DNA of 64,000 nucleotides from Nocardioides salarius (GCF_016907435.1 NZ_JAFBBZ010000001.1:1178001-1242000), one strand, 5' to 3'; positions 9,889-24,538 are shown, counted from the first letter of the stretch. Notes: generated from the letters alone by a model not told the origin. Program-made: numbers and translations.

Positions 9889-10728
9889 TCAGGCGGTCGC
9901 CACCCAGCTCTGCGCCTCCTCGCGCGCGGCGCGGTGGCGCACCAGCGCCTCGCTGACGGCGCCGACGACGCTGGGGTCGACGGCCATGCCGACGTGGGAG
10001 GTGCGCACCTCGACCTGGGCGGTGGCCTCGGGGTCGATGCAGGCCCGCCAGTCGACGATGCCGTCACGGCGCGAGTAGATCGCGGTGAACTCCACGCCCT
10101 CGGGCAGCGGGGCGCGGCTCTCCTCGAAGCTCTGGCGCGCGCAGGGCCCGCCGACGCAGTCGCTGGTCATGGTGCGCGGCACGCCCAGCCTGCTCAGCGC
10201 GATCACCCCGCCCAGGCTCGCGGTCAGCGCGCGGTGGTGGGCGGCCGGCGCCATCATCGGGCTGCCCATGGTCACGATGCCCGAGACCAGGTCGGGGCGG
10301 CGCACCGCGATCCCGCGGGCCAGCATGCCGCCCAGGCTGTGCCCGACCAGCTGCACCCGCGAGCCGCGCTTGGCCGCGATCACCTCGAGCCGCTGCTCGA
10401 TCAGCTCCGCGGCGTCGACCGTGCACCCGACGTTGGCCAGGAAGTGCGAGCGGTAGGTGCGCATCCCCTGCCCCCGCAGGGCACCGGCCATCAGCCGCAG
10501 CGTCAGGTCGCCGGCCAGGAAGCCCGGCACCAGCAGCACCGGGTCGAGGTCGCGCTGCTGCGGGCCCGCGACGTACGGCGTGCGGCGGCGCTCGCGCAGG
10601 CCGCCGACGGCGGCCGTGGCCCAGCGCCGGGCCTCGCCCGCCACGCGGGCCTCGTTGAGCACGGCGACCACCGGCGGGCGGCGGTAGCCCTCCGGGAGGA
10701 GGAAGGAGGCGAGCGGCGACTCGTTCAT
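9889..10728 (-). CDS. alpha/beta hydrolase, lipase-like
   Basis: The 279-residue cytoplasmic-looking protein carries LLVPGFLAGDLTL (oxyanion region), the nucleophile elbow GHSLGG (about residue 130) and a late HVGM with a likely catalytic His. The pattern fits the triacylglycerol lipase/esterase-like branch of alpha/beta hydrolases. The substrate is unknown. TACCGT at 10735-10740 ends six bases before the ATG. It converges with glpX, leaving only ten bases between the stops. Confidence 0.8.
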   Translation of the reverse strand: MNESPLASFLLPEGYRRPPVVAVLNEARVAGEARRWATAAVGGLRERRRTPYVAGPQQRDLDPVLLVPGFLAGDLTLRLMAGALRGQGMRTYRSHFLANVGCTVDAAELIEQRLEVIAAKRGSRVQLVGHSLGGMLARGIAVRRPDLVSGIVTMGSPMMAPAAHHRALTASLGGVIALSRLGVPRTMTSDCVGGPCARQSFEESRAPLPEGVEFTAIYSRRDGIVDWRACIDPEATAQVEVRTSHVGMAVDPSVVGAVSEALVRHRAAREEAQSWVATA

Positions 10729-10825
10729 CGTTCAACGGTAGCGTGACGTAGGCCACCCTGTGAGGTGTGACACCCAATTGTGACCGGAGGTCCGGTCGGT
10801 CTGCCCGGTGCGGTGTACTTGACAC

Positions 10826-11734
10826 ATGTCTGCCCGCACCCCGGTGACCGTGTCCGAGCAGCTGCGCGCCCCCGTGGGGCCGCAGGTGGAGCTGTGCTAC
10901 CAGACCTTCGGCGAGCCCGACGCCGACCCGCTGGTCCTGGTGATGGGCCTCGGCGCCCCGCTGACCTGGTGGGACGACGACCTGTGCACCCGCCTGGCCC
11001 GGCGCGGCTTCTACGTCGTGCGCTTCGACAACCGCGACGCCGGGCGCTCGAGCCGGATGACGGGCCGGGTCACCCGGGCCACCCTGCTGCGCGCCTTCGC
11101 CGGCCTGCCCACGCGGGCGCCGTACACGCTGGGCGACATGGCCGGCGACGTCGTCGGCCTGCTCGACCACCTGGGCCTGGAGTCGGCGCACGTGGCCGGG
11201 GTGTCGATGGGCGGGATGATCGTGCAGACCCTGGCCGTCGAGCACCCCGACCGGGTCCGCTCGCTGACCTCGATCATGTCGACGACCGGGCGACGCACCG
11301 TGGGCTGGCAGCACCCCGCCCTGCTGCCGATGCTGATCGGCAGCGGCGCCCAGGGCAAGGAGGCCTACATCAAGCAGAGCGCCCGCCTGTGGCGCCTGAT
11401 CGGCTCCCCCGGCTACCCGCTGAGCCCCGAGGAGAACCGGCAGCGGGCCGCCGACACCTACGACCACGGCGTCAGCGCCGGCGGCACCCTGCGCCAGATG
11501 GTGGCCATCCTGACCCAGCCCGACCGCGGGCCGCGCCTGGCCGCGCTCGACCTGCCCGCCCTGGTGGTGCACGGCCTGGCCGACAAGATGGTGCACCCCT
11601 CCGGCGGTCGCGCCACCGCGCGGGCGCTGCGCGGCAGCGAGCTGCTGCTGGTCGACGGCATGGGCCACGACCTGCCCACGGCGCTGCACGAGAGCCTGGC
11701 CGCGGCGATCCGGCGCACCGCCGACCGCGCCTGA
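10826..11734 (+). CDS. alpha/beta hydrolase fold enzyme
   Basis: This 302-residue protein has LVLVMGLGAPLTWWDDD, the FDNRDAGRS block, the nucleophile elbow AGVSMGGMI, an Asp-bearing VVHGLADKMV and a catalytic His in DGMGHDLP. This is the epoxide-hydrolase/haloperoxidase-like branch. The substrate is not predictable. The upstream gap (10729-10825) holds a TACTTG hexamer near 10816 but no convincing promoter. A hairpin terminator follows at 11752-11774. Confidence 0.85.
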   Translation: MSARTPVTVSEQLRAPVGPQVELCYQTFGEPDADPLVLVMGLGAPLTWWDDDLCTRLARRGFYVVRFDNRDAGRSSRMTGRVTRATLLRAFAGLPTRAPYTLGDMAGDVVGLLDHLGLESAHVAGVSMGGMIVQTLAVEHPDRVRSLTSIMSTTGRRTVGWQHPALLPMLIGSGAQGKEAYIKQSARLWRLIGSPGYPLSPEENRQRAADTYDHGVSAGGTLRQMVAILTQPDRGPRLAALDLPALVVHGLADKMVHPSGGRATARALRGSELLLVDGMGHDLPTALHESLAAAIRRTADRA

Positions 11735-11751
11735 GCGCTCTTCTCCCCCCT

Positions 11752-11774
11752 CACCCCCTGGCCCCAAGGGGGTG
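11752..11774 (+). terminator. hairpin terminator after the hydrolase
   Basis: CACCCCCT and AGGGGGTG form an 8-bp perfect stem around ggcccca, 17 bases after the hydrolase stop. There is no T-run, which is usual in actinobacteria. It separates the hydrolase from the sugar ABC operon. Confidence 0.6.
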
Positions 11775-11835
11775 TGGCGCCGCGCTTTACCCAGCGACTA
11801 GACCGGTGGGCCCACACCCGCCCACGGGAGGTCGC

Positions 11836-13164
11836 ATGCCGCAGGAGAGCCCACCCACGTCGTCGCCGCGACGCCGAGCGCCCGGCGTACGCCGCCGGCG
11901 CGGCCTGGCGACGCTCGCCGCCCTGGCCCTGTCGACCGGCCTGCTGGCCGCCTGCGGCTCGGAGGGCAAGCCGACCCTGACCTGGTACCTCAACCCCGAC
12001 GGCCAGGCGACCTTCGAGGCCTTCGCAGAGCAGTGCAGCACCGACGAGTACGACATCCAGACCCGGCTGCTGCCCACGAGCGCCACCGACCAGCGCGTCC
12101 AGCTGGCGCGGCGGCTGGCGGCCGAGGACGGCCAGACCGACCTGATGAACCTCGACCCGGTCTTCGTGCCCGAGTTCGCCAACGCCGGCTGGCTGCTCGA
12201 GCTGCCCGACGACACGGTCACCGACGACACCCTCGAGGGCATCGCCGAGACCGTGCGCTGGGAGGACGAGATCTTCGCCGCGCCGCTGTGGGCCAACACC
12301 CAGGTGCTCTGGTACCGCAAGTCGCTGGCCCGGGAGGCGGGGCTCGACATGAGCCAGCCGGTCACCTGGGAGCAGGTCATCGACGCCGCCGACTCCGTCG
12401 AGGGCGCCACGGTGGGCGTGCAGGGCAACAAGTACGAGGCCTACGTCGTGTGGATCAACGCGATGATCGAGGGCGCCGGCGGCACCATCATCGAGAACCC
12501 CGAGGCCGGCGTCGACGCCGAGGTTATGCTCGACACCGACGCGGCTCGCCAGGCCGCACGGATCATCGAGACCCTCGCCGACTCCTCCGCCGCCCAGGGC
12601 GACCTGTCGGTCTCCAACGAGGGCACCGCGCTGGCCTACATGTACGGCGACGGGCCGGGCTCGTTCATGACGAACTGGACCTTCGTCTACAAGAACTTCG
12701 AGCCGGGCGACGCCAACGACTACACCCAGGAGCAGTTCGACGACCTGGGCTGGACGCGCTACCCGCGCAGCGTCGAGGACCAGGAGTCCGCTCCCCCGGT
12801 GGGCGGCATCGACATCGGGGTCGGCGCCTTCAGCCAGCACCCTGACTTCGCGAGGCAGGCCGCGGCCTGCATCACCTCGGTGGAGAACCAGGTCGAGCTG
12901 GCCGTCACCGACGGGCTGATGCCCGCGACCCAGTCGGCGTACGACGCCCCCGAGCTGGCCGAGGCCTACCCGCCCGACCTGCTCGAGCTGTTCCGCACCA
13001 GCGTCGACGAGGGCGGCCCCCGCCCCAAGAGCGCCTTCTACGCCACCATCTCCAGCGCGATCCAGGCGCGGTGGCACGCCCCCAGCGACGTCGACCCCGA
13101 GACCACCCCCGAGAGGTCGCAGGAGTTCCTGCAGGCCGTGCTGGAAGGGAAGGCCCTGCTGTGA
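11836..13164 (+). CDS. sugar ABC transporter substrate-binding lipoprotein (LpqY-like)
   Basis: The 442-residue protein has a twin-Arg-rich N-terminus and a lipobox ending at LLAAC (about residue 40). A family-1 solute-binding fold follows (TLTWYLNPDG, FAAPLWANTQVLWYRKSL, GSFMTNWTFVYKNF). Followed by two permeases and an ATPase in the order of mycobacterial lpqY-sugA-sugB-sugC, it is probably the receptor of a trehalose or similar oligosaccharide importer. The exact sugar is inferred. A GGGAGG ribosome site precedes the ATG. The stop overlaps the next gene by four bases. Confidence 0.85.
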   Translation: MPQESPPTSSPRRRAPGVRRRRGLATLAALALSTGLLAACGSEGKPTLTWYLNPDGQATFEAFAEQCSTDEYDIQTRLLPTSATDQRVQLARRLAAEDGQTDLMNLDPVFVPEFANAGWLLELPDDTVTDDTLEGIAETVRWEDEIFAAPLWANTQVLWYRKSLAREAGLDMSQPVTWEQVIDAADSVEGATVGVQGNKYEAYVVWINAMIEGAGGTIIENPEAGVDAEVMLDTDAARQAARIIETLADSSAAQGDLSVSNEGTALAYMYGDGPGSFMTNWTFVYKNFEPGDANDYTQEQFDDLGWTRYPRSVEDQESAPPVGGIDIGVGAFSQHPDFARQAAACITSVENQVELAVTDGLMPATQSAYDAPELAEAYPPDLLELFRTSVDEGGPRPKSAFYATISSAIQARWHAPSDVDPETTPERSQEFLQAVLEGKALL

Positions 13165-14114
13165 CCTCCGCGACCGTCGCCACGCCGGCCACCGACGCCG
13201 GCAAGGGCCCCAAGTCCGCCCCGCCCCGGGTCAGCGACCGGGCCCGCCACGAGAACCGGCTGGGCCAGCGGCTGGTGGCCCCGGCGATCGTGGTGATGCT
13301 CGTCGTCACCGCGTTCCCGATCCTGCGCGCGCTCTACCTCTCGCTCTACAACTACTCGCTCACCGCCCCCGAGGACCGCGAGTTCATCGGGATCTCCAAC
13401 TACGTCACCGCGCTGAGCGACACCCTGTTCTGGCGCGACATCGGCGTGACCGTGCTCTACATGGTCGTGACCGTCGCGATCGAGCTGGTGATCGGCTTCG
13501 TCTTCGCCCTGGTCATGCACCGGGTGGTCTTCGCCCGCGGGCTGATCCGCACCTCGATCCTGATCCCCTACGGCATCATCACCGTCGTCTCGGGCTTCGC
13601 CTGGCAGTTCGCCTTCACCTACCAGAACGGCTTCGTCAACGGCTGGCTGCCGTTCATCGAGGACAACTTCAACTGGTTCGGCGACCCGGTGCCGGCGGTG
13701 ATCGCGATCATGGTCTCGGAGATCTGGAAGACCACCCCGTTCATGTCGCTGCTGCTGCTCGCGGGCCTGGCGCAGGTCTCCGAGGACATGGTCGAGGCCG
13801 CCAAGGTCGACGGCGCCACCTGGTGGCAACGGCTGTGGAAGGTGGTCCTGCCCAACATGAAGGCCGCCATCATGGTCGCGGTGCTCTTCCGGGCCCTCGA
13901 CGCCTACCGGATCTTCGACAACATCTTCGTGATGACCGCCGGCGCCCAGGGCACCGAGTCGATCTCGTTCCTGACCTACCGCCAGAGCATCGAGCAGTTC
14001 CAGCTCGGCATGGGCTCGGCGCTGGCGGTCCTGCTGTTCCTGTCCGTGCTGCTGGTGGCCTTCCTCATCGTCAAGATGTTCAAGGTCGACCTCGCCCAGG
14101 CCCGAGGGGAGTGA
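13161..14114 (+). CDS. sugar ABC transporter permease, MalF/SugA-type
   Basis: This 317-residue protein has six helices after a charged N-terminal tail. The EAA loop is DMVEAAKVDGATWWQRLWKVVLPNM. It pairs with the next permease to form the sugar channel. The GTG start overlaps the binding-protein stop. The TAGAQGTESISFLTYRQSIEQFQLG stretch near the C-terminus is typical of the SugA/MalF branch. Confidence 0.92.
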   Translation: MTSATVATPATDAGKGPKSAPPRVSDRARHENRLGQRLVAPAIVVMLVVTAFPILRALYLSLYNYSLTAPEDREFIGISNYVTALSDTLFWRDIGVTVLYMVVTVAIELVIGFVFALVMHRVVFARGLIRTSILIPYGIITVVSGFAWQFAFTYQNGFVNGWLPFIEDNFNWFGDPVPAVIAIMVSEIWKTTPFMSLLLLAGLAQVSEDMVEAAKVDGATWWQRLWKVVLPNMKAAIMVAVLFRALDAYRIFDNIFVMTAGAQGTESISFLTYRQSIEQFQLGMGSALAVLLFLSVLLVAFLIVKMFKVDLAQARGE

Positions 14115-14119
14115 TCGCG

Positions 14120-14950
14120 ATGAGGAAGATCGGACTGGTGGTCGGCGTCGCAGCCGTGCTGGTGTGGTGCCTGCTGCCCGTGGTGTGGATCGTCTCGCTG
14201 TCGTTCAAGAGCCAGGCCGCCGTCTCCGGCGGCACCGACCCCGGGTTCCTGCCGCTGGACTCCTTCACCGGCTGGGACAACTACTCGACGGTCCTGGCCG
14301 ACGACCAGTTCCGTCGCGCCATCATCAACTCCATCGGCATCAGCCTGATCGCGACGCTGCTCTCGGTCATCATCGCGACCCTGGCGGCGTACGCCATCGC
14401 GCGCCTGGAGTTCAAGGGCAAGAAGCTGGTGCTGACCACGGCGCTGGCGATCGCGATGTTCCCGGTCGTCTCGCTGGTCAGCCCGCTCTTCGACCTGTGG
14501 CGCACCATCGGTCTCTACGACACCTGGCCGGGACTGATCCTGCCCTACATGTCGTTCACGCTGCCGCTGGCGATCTGGACCCTCTCGGCGTTCTTCCGCG
14601 AGATCCCCTGGGAGATGGAGCAGGCCGCCCAGGTCGACGGCGCGACCTCCTGGCAGGCGTTCCGCAAGGTGATCGTGCCGCTGGCCGCCCCCGGCGTCTT
14701 CACCGCCGCGATCCTGACCTTCTTCTTCGCCTGGAACGACTTCGTCTTCGGCATCACCCTCACCTCCACCGAGAACGCGCGCCCGATCCCCGCGGCGCTG
14801 TCGTTCTTCGTGGGTCCCGACCCGTTCCAGCGACCCGCCGGCCTGCTGGCCGCCGCGGCCGTGGTGGCCACGATCCCGATCGTGCTCATCGTGCTCGTCT
14901 TCCAACGCAAGATCGTCGCCGGTCTGACCTCCGGCGCCGTCAAGGGCTGA
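14120..14950 (+). CDS. sugar ABC transporter permease, MalG/SugB-type
   Basis: The 276-residue protein has six helices, the EAA loop EMEQAAQVDGATSWQAFRKVIVPLAAPG and the typical AWNDFVFGITLT ending. I chose the ATG at 14120 because gaggggag lies about ten bases upstream. A GTG at 14111 overlapping the previous stop would add three residues. It is the second channel subunit of the importer. Confidence 0.92.
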   Translation: MRKIGLVVGVAAVLVWCLLPVVWIVSLSFKSQAAVSGGTDPGFLPLDSFTGWDNYSTVLADDQFRRAIINSIGISLIATLLSVIIATLAAYAIARLEFKGKKLVLTTALAIAMFPVVSLVSPLFDLWRTIGLYDTWPGLILPYMSFTLPLAIWTLSAFFREIPWEMEQAAQVDGATSWQAFRKVIVPLAAPGVFTAAILTFFFAWNDFVFGITLTSTENARPIPAALSFFVGPDPFQRPAGLLAAAAVVATIPIVLIVLVFQRKIVAGLTSGAVKG

Positions 14951-14974
14951 GTCAGACACAGAAAGGCAGGTCCG

Positions 14975-16177
14975 ATGGCCGCCATCACGCTCAAGAACAT
15001 CGTCAAGAAGTACGGGGACGGCTTCGCCGCCGTCAACGACGTCTCCATCGACATCGCCGACGGCGAGTTCGTCATCCTGGTCGGCCCCTCGGGCTGCGGG
15101 AAGTCGACGCTGCTGCGGATGATCGTGGGCCTCGAGGACATCACCTCCGGGGACATGCTGATCGGGGACCGCAAGGTCAACGACCTGGCTCCGCGCGAGC
15201 GGAACCTGGCGATGGTCTTCCAGAACTACGCGCTCTACCCGCACCTGTCGGTCTACGAGAACATCGCCTTCCCGCTGCGGCTGGCCGGCGCCTCCGACCA
15301 GGAGGTCGACGACAAGGTCCGCCAGGCCTCGAAGACGCTCGAGCTCGACGAGCACCTCGAGCGCAAGCCCGGCAACCTCTCCGGCGGCCAGCGCCAGCGG
15401 GTCGCGATGGGGCGCGCGATCGTCCGCGAGGCCGACGCGTTCCTCTTCGACGAGCCGCTGTCGAACCTCGACGCCAAGCTCCGCGGGCAGATGCGCACCG
15501 AGATCGCCCGGCTGCAGAAGCGCCTGGGCATCACCACCGTCTACGTCACCCACGACCAGACCGAGGCGATGACCCTCGGCGACCGGGTGGCGGTGCTCAA
15601 GCGCGGCTACCTGCAGCAGCTGGCCACGCCGCGCGAGCTCTACGAGAACCCCGGCAACCTCTTCGTCGCCGGCTTCATCGGCTCCCCGCCGATGAACTTC
15701 CTGCCCGCCGAGGTCGAGGGCACCACGGTGACGCTCCCCTTCGGGACCGTGAAGATCCCCGAGGAGAAGGCCGAGCGGGCCCAGGGCAAGGGCGTGCTGA
15801 TGGCCGGCATCCGCCCGGAGTTCTTCGAGGACGCCCAGATCGCCGACAAGGTCGGCTCCGACTCCACCTTCACCGCCGACATCGACTTCGTGGAGTGGCT
15901 GGGCAACGAGACCTACGCCTACATCCCCTTCGAGGCACCCCCGGAGGTGGAGGCCAAGATGCGCGAGCTCGAGGCCGACCTCGAGGGCGAGGGGCTGCGC
16001 ACCCAGCTGGTCGTCTCCCTCGACGGCTCGAGCCGGATCAAGGAGGGCGACAAGGCCGAGATCTTCGTCGACGCCACCAAGATGCACCTCTTCGACCCCG
16101 CCACCGGCGAGAACCTCACCGTCGACCGCGAGCACGCCGGCGAGATCCCCGACCACGCCCTGGTCACCGCCGGCTGA
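14975..16177 (+). CDS. sugar ABC transporter ATP-binding protein (SugC/UgpC type)
   Basis: This 400-residue ATPase has Walker A GPSGCGKST, Q-loop MVFQNYALYPHL, signature LSGGQRQRVAMGRAIV, Walker B FLFDEPLSNLD and switch His VTHDQTEAM, then a C-terminal TOBE/OB region (from about 240). It belongs to the CUT1 sugar importers. An aaaggcagg ribosome site precedes the ATG, 24 bases after the permease stop. A strong bidirectional hairpin follows at 16195-16232. Confidence 0.93.
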   Translation: MAAITLKNIVKKYGDGFAAVNDVSIDIADGEFVILVGPSGCGKSTLLRMIVGLEDITSGDMLIGDRKVNDLAPRERNLAMVFQNYALYPHLSVYENIAFPLRLAGASDQEVDDKVRQASKTLELDEHLERKPGNLSGGQRQRVAMGRAIVREADAFLFDEPLSNLDAKLRGQMRTEIARLQKRLGITTVYVTHDQTEAMTLGDRVAVLKRGYLQQLATPRELYENPGNLFVAGFIGSPPMNFLPAEVEGTTVTLPFGTVKIPEEKAERAQGKGVLMAGIRPEFFEDAQIADKVGSDSTFTADIDFVEWLGNETYAYIPFEAPPEVEAKMRELEADLEGEGLRTQLVVSLDGSSRIKEGDKAEIFVDATKMHLFDPATGENLTVDREHAGEIPDHALVTAG

Positions 16178-16194
16178 TCCCCACGCCCACGCAC

Positions 16195-16232
16195 GAGCCG
16201 GCGCCACTTCCGCAAGGAAGTGGCGCCGGCTC
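16195..16232. terminator. bidirectional terminator, 17-bp stem with GCAA loop
   Basis: GAGCCGGCGCCACTTCC pairs perfectly with its complement across a GCAA tetraloop. It sits between two convergent genes, the sugC-like gene and the msiK-like gene. No T-tract follows on either strand. The stem sequence recurs almost unchanged at 26288-26333. Confidence 0.8.
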
Positions 16233-16253
16233 GGCGTGAGGCGGGGGTGCGGC

Positions 16254-17333
<1,080 letters not shown>

Positions 17334-17389
17334 GATTTCGTTCTCCTCGTTCCTTCACCGGCAGGTACGTGCCGGACGATCCGTCGTGA

Positions 17390-17405
17390 AGTGACTCGGA
17401 TCACT
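17390..17405. promoter_or_regulatory. AGTGA-N6-TCACT palindrome upstream of msiK-like gene
   Basis: The sequence AGTGACTCGGATCACT has perfect five-base arms, the layout of Crp/GlxR-family operators. A TAGAGT hexamer on the minus strand (17403-17408) overlaps its edge and could be the msiK -10, so a bound protein would sit on the promoter. Confidence 0.4.
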
Positions 17406-17462
17406 CTAGGCCGTCGCCGCCCCGGTTGCCCACAGCTCCCCCACCCGGGCAGGCCCACAGGG

Positions 17463-17501
17463 CCGGTCGGGCAGGCCCAGGGGGTGCGCCTGCCCGACCG
17501 G
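17463..17501. terminator. terminator of the thiamine operon
   Basis: CCGGTCGGGCAGGC (17463-17476) pairs with its exact complement at 17488-17501 around an 11-base loop. It ends three bases from the thiC stop codon, so it is the natural end of the thi transcript on the minus strand. Confidence 0.7.
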
Positions 17502-17504
17502 GCA

Positions 17505-22655
<5,151 letters not shown>

Positions 22656-22659
<4 letters not shown>

Positions 22660-23261
22660 GCGACGGCGTCGAGCAGCTCCCGGGCGGCGTGCAGCGGGTC
22701 GGGTTGTCGCCACAGGGCGCCGATGACGGCGACCCCGTGGGCGCCGGCGGCTCGCGCCTGTCGGGCCCGGGCGGCGTCGATGCCGCCGATGGCCAGCAGC
22801 GGCAGGCTTCCGGTCGCGGCGCTGACCGCCTCGAGGCCCAGTGCCGGCGGCAGGCCGGGCTTGCTCACGGTGTCGAAGACCGGGCCGAGGCCGGCGTAGT
22901 CGGCACCGTCGTCGGCGGCGCGGCGTACGTCGTCGGCGTCGCGGCACGTCGCCCCGACCAGCAGGCGGGGCGCCAGACGGCGCGCATCGGCGACCGGCAG
23001 GTCGAGCGCTCCGAGGTGCACCCCGTCAGCGCCGGCCGCCAGCGCCACGTCGACGCGGTCGTCGACCACGACGGTGGCACCGTGCGGGCGCACCGCCACG
23101 ACCACGCTGCGCGCGAGGGCGAGGATGTCGCGGTCGGCGAGGGGCACGAGCTCGTGCTTGGCGCGCACCTGGAAGCCGCGCACCCCCAGCCGGGCCAGCT
23201 CGGGCAGGACGGACAGGTCGTCGGCAGGGCCGACCAGGCAGAACAGACGTGGCAGCACCAT
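22656..23261 (-). CDS. thiE: thiamine-phosphate synthase
   Basis: The 201-residue TIM barrel keeps the orthodox ThiE motifs: GFQVRAKHEL, VVVDDRVDVALAAGADGVHLGALDLP, DYAGLGPVFDTVSKPG and LPLLAIGGIDAARA. It joins the pyrimidine and thiazole halves to thiamine phosphate. As first gene of the operon it sits directly behind the TPP riboswitch, whose 3' part overlaps the likely ribosome-binding region (ggaagcgagg). Confidence 0.93.
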
Positions 23262-23265
23262 CGCT

Positions 23266-23358
23266 CCTCGCTTCCTTCGCCGGCTTTACCCGGATCAGGT
23301 TCGACGGTCGGAGCGGCTCAGCTCCCTCTCAGCCCGCTGCCGCGAGCTCCCGTGGTGG
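23266..23358 (-). promoter_or_regulatory. TPP riboswitch (THI element)
   Basis: Read on the minus strand the leader has the two hallmark blocks: GGGAGCTcgcgg...CTGAGAggg (CTGAGA at 23327-23332) and CCTGATCcgggtaaagccgg...gGAAG. These form the pyrimidine and pyrophosphate sensor helices. It lies immediately upstream of thiE. The 3' helix reaches the ribosome-binding region, so control of translation initiation by thiamine pyrophosphate is likely. Confidence 0.95.
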
Positions 23359-23366
23359 ACGAGACG

Positions 23367-23397
23367 AACCTAGCGCGGGGGTGGGCGGGGACGTCAA
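23367..23397 (-). promoter_or_regulatory. candidate promoter of the thi operon
   Basis: On the minus strand TTGACG (23392-23397) and TAGGTT (23367-23372) are 19 bases apart, just upstream of the riboswitch. The spacing is slightly long, but the position fits a start near 23360, the first base of the aptamer. Confidence 0.55.
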
Positions 23398-23413
23398 GGC
23401 CCTTGCCGCGGTC

Positions 23414-23505
23414 TCACGCGGCGTGGTCGATGCGGCGGGTGCCGGTGGGGTCGACGAAGTAGATGGCGCCGAAGCGGTCGCGCCAGTCGGCTGCCCGGGG
23501 TCGGT
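23414..23505 (-). pseudogene. remnant C-terminus, HNH/DUF222-like guess
   Basis: The last 30 codons before a TGA at 23414-23416 read DWRDRFGAIYFVDPTGTRRI and end in DHAA. This looks like the tail of a longer protein. An in-frame stop lies about 45 codons upstream, and no start or body is left. The tail resembles those of DUF222/HNH proteins common in Nocardioides, which is only a guess. I treat it as a gene relic. Confidence 0.35.
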
Positions 23506-23510
23506 GGATC

Positions 23511-23605
23511 GTAGTCAAACGGGCACAACCCGCCATCCGGCATCAGGATCCCGCCTTGGACGGACCTCATCCCGAGGGATCATGCCGTTGTGCCCGTTCG
23601 ACTAC
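23511..23605. repeat. long inverted repeat A (19-base arms)
   Basis: The arm GTAGTCAAACGGGCACAAC (23511-23529) faces its complement at 23587-23605 with one mismatch. The 57-base interior contains a second imperfect pair (ggcatcaggatccc near 23549 and gggatcatgcc near 23576), so the whole could fold as one long hairpin. It has no coding capacity. A second, different inverted repeat with the same GTAG...CTAC ends lies 65 bases on. Confidence 0.7.
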
Positions 23606-23669
23606 GGGCCCGGAGCGGAGTCTCCTGAGCTGCGCGGATCTCGGCGTGGCGGGCGCTTCGGGGCCTCTC

Positions 23670-23755
23670 GTAGCCGGAAGGACCGAAGGGTCCAATGACA
23701 CATGTGGCACCGCGGAGCGGATGACGGTCAAGGGCCCTTCGGTCCTTCCGGCTAC
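23670..23755. repeat. long inverted repeat B (24-base arms)
   Basis: The arm begins GTAGCCGGAAGGACCGAAGG (23670-23693) and meets its complement at 23732-23755 with a single mismatch that would be a G-U pair in RNA. The 38-base loop is unpaired and non-coding. It lies between the thi operon and the DUF1707 gene, about 130 bases past the latter's stop. The rest of 23756-23887 shows only a weak GC-rich hairpin near 23800. Confidence 0.75.
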
Positions 23756-23887
23756 GTCGCGCCCGCGTCAGCCGGCCACCCGAGGCTCGACATGAGGGCA
23801 TGCCCCCTCCATGGGGAGCGTGCCCATGCATCCGGCCCAGCCGCACAAGCACCTCCCCGCAGGAGATCGTCTGCCGCCGCCGCGGCC

Positions 23888-24532
23888 TCAGTAGGTGCCG
23901 AGGTACTTCTTCGGCGTGCCGGGCGGGGGCAGCCGCTGCACCTGCACCGAGCCCATCACCGCGACGCCCTGCACCCGCACGACGGGCGAGTCGGGGCCGA
24001 GCGCGGCCGGCACCTTGTCCTTGCCCTGGCCGTAGTCGCCCATCACCGGCGTGCCGTCGACGACGACGTGCACGTGGGCGGGCACGACGACCTTCACCTC
24101 GCCCATCACGGCACTGGCCTGGATGCGCGTCTCGTGGCTCTCGAGCACGGCCTCGCGCAGGTCGATCAGGACGCTGCCCATCAGCGCGAACGCCGTGTGC
24201 TGCGCGGGGACCCGCCACACGCCCTGGCGCTTGCACTCGCCCATGATCGAGCGCGACGACAGGTGCTCGGGCACGTGGTGCGGCGCGCTGGCCGGGCGGG
24301 GCGACGGCACCTGCGGCCGCGGCTCGACAGCGGGCTGCAGGTCGTGCGTGATCGGCACCAGGTCGGCGTACGTCTTGGCCGCCCAGGTGAGGTCGAGGCG
24401 CTCCTCCAGCTCGTCGAGGTCGAGCCGGCCCTCGCCCGCCGCCACACGCAGCACCTCGGCCACCTGCTCCCGGTCGGCGTGCGAGACCCGCATCGACAAC
24501 GGGTCCGGGGCGCGCTCCTCCATCTCTCCCAT
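23888..24532 (-). CDS. DUF1707 protein with LiaF-like C-terminal domain
   Basis: The 214-residue protein starts with a DUF1707 (SHOCT-like) helix domain: [33 protein letters not shown], followed by [18 protein letters not shown] Pro-rich linker leads to a beta-rich repeat of IMGE/LMGS/VMGE/VMGD strands like the LiaF/cell-wall-active antibiotic response fold. No membrane segment is seen. The function is unknown, and a link to envelope stress is inferred from the fold. TACTCT at 24539-24544 ends six bases before the chosen ATG. An ATG nine bases downstream is possible. Confidence 0.78.
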   Translation of the reverse strand: MGEMEERAPDPLSMRVSHADREQVAEVLRVAAGEGRLDLDELEERLDLTWAAKTYADLVPITHDLQPAVEPRPQVPSPRPASAPHHVPEHLSSRSIMGECKRQGVWRVPAQHTAFALMGSVLIDLREAVLESHETRIQASAVMGEVKVVVPAHVHVVVDGTPVMGDYGQGKDKVPAALGPDSPVVRVQGVAVMGSVQVQRLPPPGTPKKYLGTY

Positions 24533-24538
24533 GCCCGC

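Noticed and set aside
13976..16207. Long minus-strand open frame antisense to the sugar permease and ATPase genes
   Set aside because: Its composition (Gly, Gln, Asp, His blocks) mirrors the codon bias of the sense genes, and no domain is visible.
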